Assembly (NCBI GenBank): GCA_947629995.1
Contig: CANRFX010000020.1
Location: 1-15,815, forward strand
Direction: 5' to 3'
Length of the DNA stretch: 15,815 bases
Source: an uncultured Clostridia bacterium
Lineage (GTDB): Bacteria > Bacillota > Clostridia > TANB77 > CAG-508
The position numbers and the translations under genes are program-made. The notes beneath the pieces are model-generated. The model searched no databases. It worked only from the letters and a program-made list of their open reading frames with translations, and was not told the DNA's origin. Shown piece by piece: positions 15,722 through 15,815 of this stretch. How positions within the stretch are numbered: the stretch's first letter is position 1; each line of letters opens with the position of its first letter.

Positions 15722-15752
15722 AAGTTACACTCCTAACTTTGATTTTTTTCGT

Positions 15753-15781
15753 ATTATATCACGATTTTTGTAAAATGTAAA
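15753..15781 (-). promoter_or_regulatory. Sigma-A-like promoter of the DUF4364 gene
   Basis: Minus strand TTTACA (15776-15781), a 17-base spacer and a perfect TATAAT (15753-15758), about 32 bases before the ATG. Confidence 0.6.
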
Positions 15782-15807
15782 ATTAAATAAAATATATAGA
15801 TAAAAAG

Positions 15808-15813
15808 TTGACA
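15808..15813 (+). promoter_or_regulatory. Possible -35 box of a gene beyond the window
   Basis: A perfect TTGACA ends the window on the plus strand in the gene-free stretch divergent from the DUF4364 gene. The matching -10 would lie outside, so this is only a suggestion. Confidence 0.25.
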
Positions 15814-15815
15814 TT

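Overview
The window is a very AT-rich stretch of a low-GC Firmicute, most likely a Clostridia-type endospore former. Genes use AGA and NNA/NNT codons and have GGAGG-type ribosome binding sites. Sporulation-associated yqfC/yqfD and a PdaA-like deacetylase sit beside the Clostridia-typical DUF3048 and DUF4364 families. I see no rRNA, tRNA, CRISPR array, insertion sequence or phage gene. Coding density is high; the largest gene-free gap is about 140 bases.

Layout. Left half, purine synthesis: purL (3' end only), purB and purD on +; purN on -; purF on +; then a - strand operon of a PfkB-family sugar/nucleoside kinase, purE and purC behind a good sigma-A-like promoter. Divergent from it is a + strand HD-domain gene of the dGTP triphosphohydrolase family. 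Right half, one long + strand operon: PdaA-like deacetylase, yqfC, yqfD, an unrecognised 402-residue protein, ybeY, a DUF3048 protein and a YlbF/YheA-family protein. A convergent DUF4364 gene closes the window.

The main discovery is a repeated +1 frameshift signal. Five otherwise sound genes (purN twice, purE, the kinase, yqfC, ylbF) are each broken by one extra base. In all six cases the break is an in-frame CGG codon, and skipping its C restores the frame on a GGN glycine. At most sites this is a glycine I recognise as conserved, for example in the PfkB GAGD motif and in PurE. By my reading no CGG in the window is used as ordinary arginine: every in-frame CGG is a shift site, while about 13 out-of-frame CGGs (codon junctions such as GAC-GGA) are read normally. 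All six lie in the coding-sense orientation in genes on both strands, which argues against a chemistry or assembly artefact. The codon before each site ends in a pyrimidine.

I infer that in this organism CGG is not an arginine codon. It would either be an unassigned codon where ribosomes shift +1, or CGGN would be read as a four-base glycine codon, comparable to the AGGY and CCCCU shifts proposed for Perkinsus mitochondria. Catalytic residues of PurN and the kinase lie beyond the shifts, so the enzymes work only if the shift happens. A seventh break, in yqfD, also lands just before a conserved glycine, but its context is AAAAATTGGA, so it may be a different event or an error.
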